Assembly (NCBI GenBank): GCA_005240025.1
Contig: SBBK01000102.1
Location: 1 to 5,002 of the forward strand
Length of the DNA: 5,002 nucleotides
Direction: 5' to 3'
Source of the DNA: an archaeon
Lineage (GTDB): Archaea; Thermoproteota; Nitrososphaeria; Nitrososphaerales; Nitrosopumilaceae
The notes below the pieces were generated by a model. The model had not been told where the DNA came from. It ran no database searches and saw only the letters and a program-made list of their open reading frames with translations. The stretch's first letter is position 1. The number at the start of each line of letters is the position of its first letter. Positions 4,844 to 5,002 of the stretch are shown piece after piece. The position numbers and the translations under genes are program-made.

Positions 4844-5002
4844 TCAGCCGGCCTTGTTCAAATTCAGCAGCGGAAAGTTCTTTTTTACGGCGTTCTGGTA
4901 GGCCGAAAAAGAGTCCTCGGAATCGCCACATTTTTTGCAGATGCAAAATTCCGATACATGTTCCCTGTCACAATCGTCAAAAAACTCGCACATTTGGCAC
5001 CC
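4844..5002 (-). CDS. Small cysteine-rich protein, probable zinc binder, C-terminal part
   Basis: I do not recognise this gene. The frame is open from the right edge to a TGA at 4844-4846 and gives GCQMCEFFDDCDREHVSEF, then CICKKCGDSED, then a cysteine-free tail ending NFPLLNLNKAG. The six cysteines are spaced CxxC, CX5C and CxCxxC, which suggests one or two structural zinc (or Fe-S) sites. An ATG at 4993 would give a 49-residue protein, but it would drop the first cysteine of the CxxC pair, so the real start is probably beyond the window. Charged residues dominate and no membrane segment is visible. It lies upstream of the carboxylase operon on the same strand with a promoter-containing gap between, so it is likely a separate unit. 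A 61-codon open frame overlaps it in another phase and lacks any such pattern. Coding status is likely but unproven. Confidence 0.5.
   Translation of the reverse strand, partial: GCQMCEFFDDCDREHVSEFCICKKCGDSEDSFSAYQNAVKKNFPLLNLNKAG

Noticed and set aside
4761..4946. 61-codon minus-strand frame overlapping the Cys-rich gene
   Set aside because: It is rich in Arg and Gly without a domain pattern, and it competes with a frame showing ordered cysteine spacing that runs off the edge. It is more likely a shadow, though neither is proven.

Overview
The window reads as chromosome of an ammonia-oxidising archaeon (Nitrososphaerota, formerly Thaumarchaeota). This rests on the combination of a three-subunit biotin-dependent acyl-CoA carboxylase of the kind that drives the archaeal 3-hydroxypropionate/4-hydroxybutyrate (3HP/4HB) cycle, a complex I NuoA/NuoB pair with archaeal-looking sequence, TATA-type AT-rich boxes upstream of genes, very short intergenic gaps, and frequent GTG/TTG start candidates. 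GC looks intermediate (mid-40s percent by eye, not computed). As I remember it, the gene order carboxyltransferase - biotin carboxylase - BCCP - peroxiredoxin - nuoA also occurs in Nitrosopumilus maritimus; this could not be looked up here. No transposon, CRISPR array, tRNA or rRNA is visible.

Layout, left to right. Positions 1-122 (minus) hold the first 40 codons of nuoB and 145-531 (minus) hold nuoA; together they are the head of a complex I operon that runs off the left edge. Positions 532-630 are a compact divergent control region with a palindromic TATA element, a 12-bp tandem repeat and an inverted repeat. Positions 631-1101 (plus) encode a thiol peroxiredoxin, the only plus-strand gene. 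It meets the end of the BCCP gene head to head with one base between the stop codons. Positions 1103-4664 (minus) are a tightly packed operon transcribed from the right: carboxyltransferase (3117-4664), biotin carboxylase (1618-3120) and biotin carrier protein (1103-1615), joined by a 4-base overlap and a 2-base gap. Positions 4665-4843 are the promoter region of that operon, with a TATA-like box and a GATCA-N5-TGATC inverted repeat. Positions 4844-5002 (minus) carry the C-terminal part of a small cysteine-rich, probably zinc-binding protein that I cannot name.

Functionally the window pairs carbon fixation (acetyl-CoA/propionyl-CoA carboxylation) with respiratory energy conversion (complex I) and peroxide defence. 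The three carboxylase genes supply all the catalytic parts of one enzyme: biotin carboxylase loads CO2 onto the BCCP biotin, and the carboxyltransferase passes it to the acyl-CoA. An isoleucine at the known substrate-size position of the carboxyltransferase suits a dual acetyl/propionyl enzyme. The most unusual points are the altered peroxidatic motif of the peroxiredoxin (Val for the usual Pro), missing conserved residues in NuoA, the operator-like repeats in both control regions, and the unidentified Cys-rich protein. I see no convincing undescribed multi-gene system.
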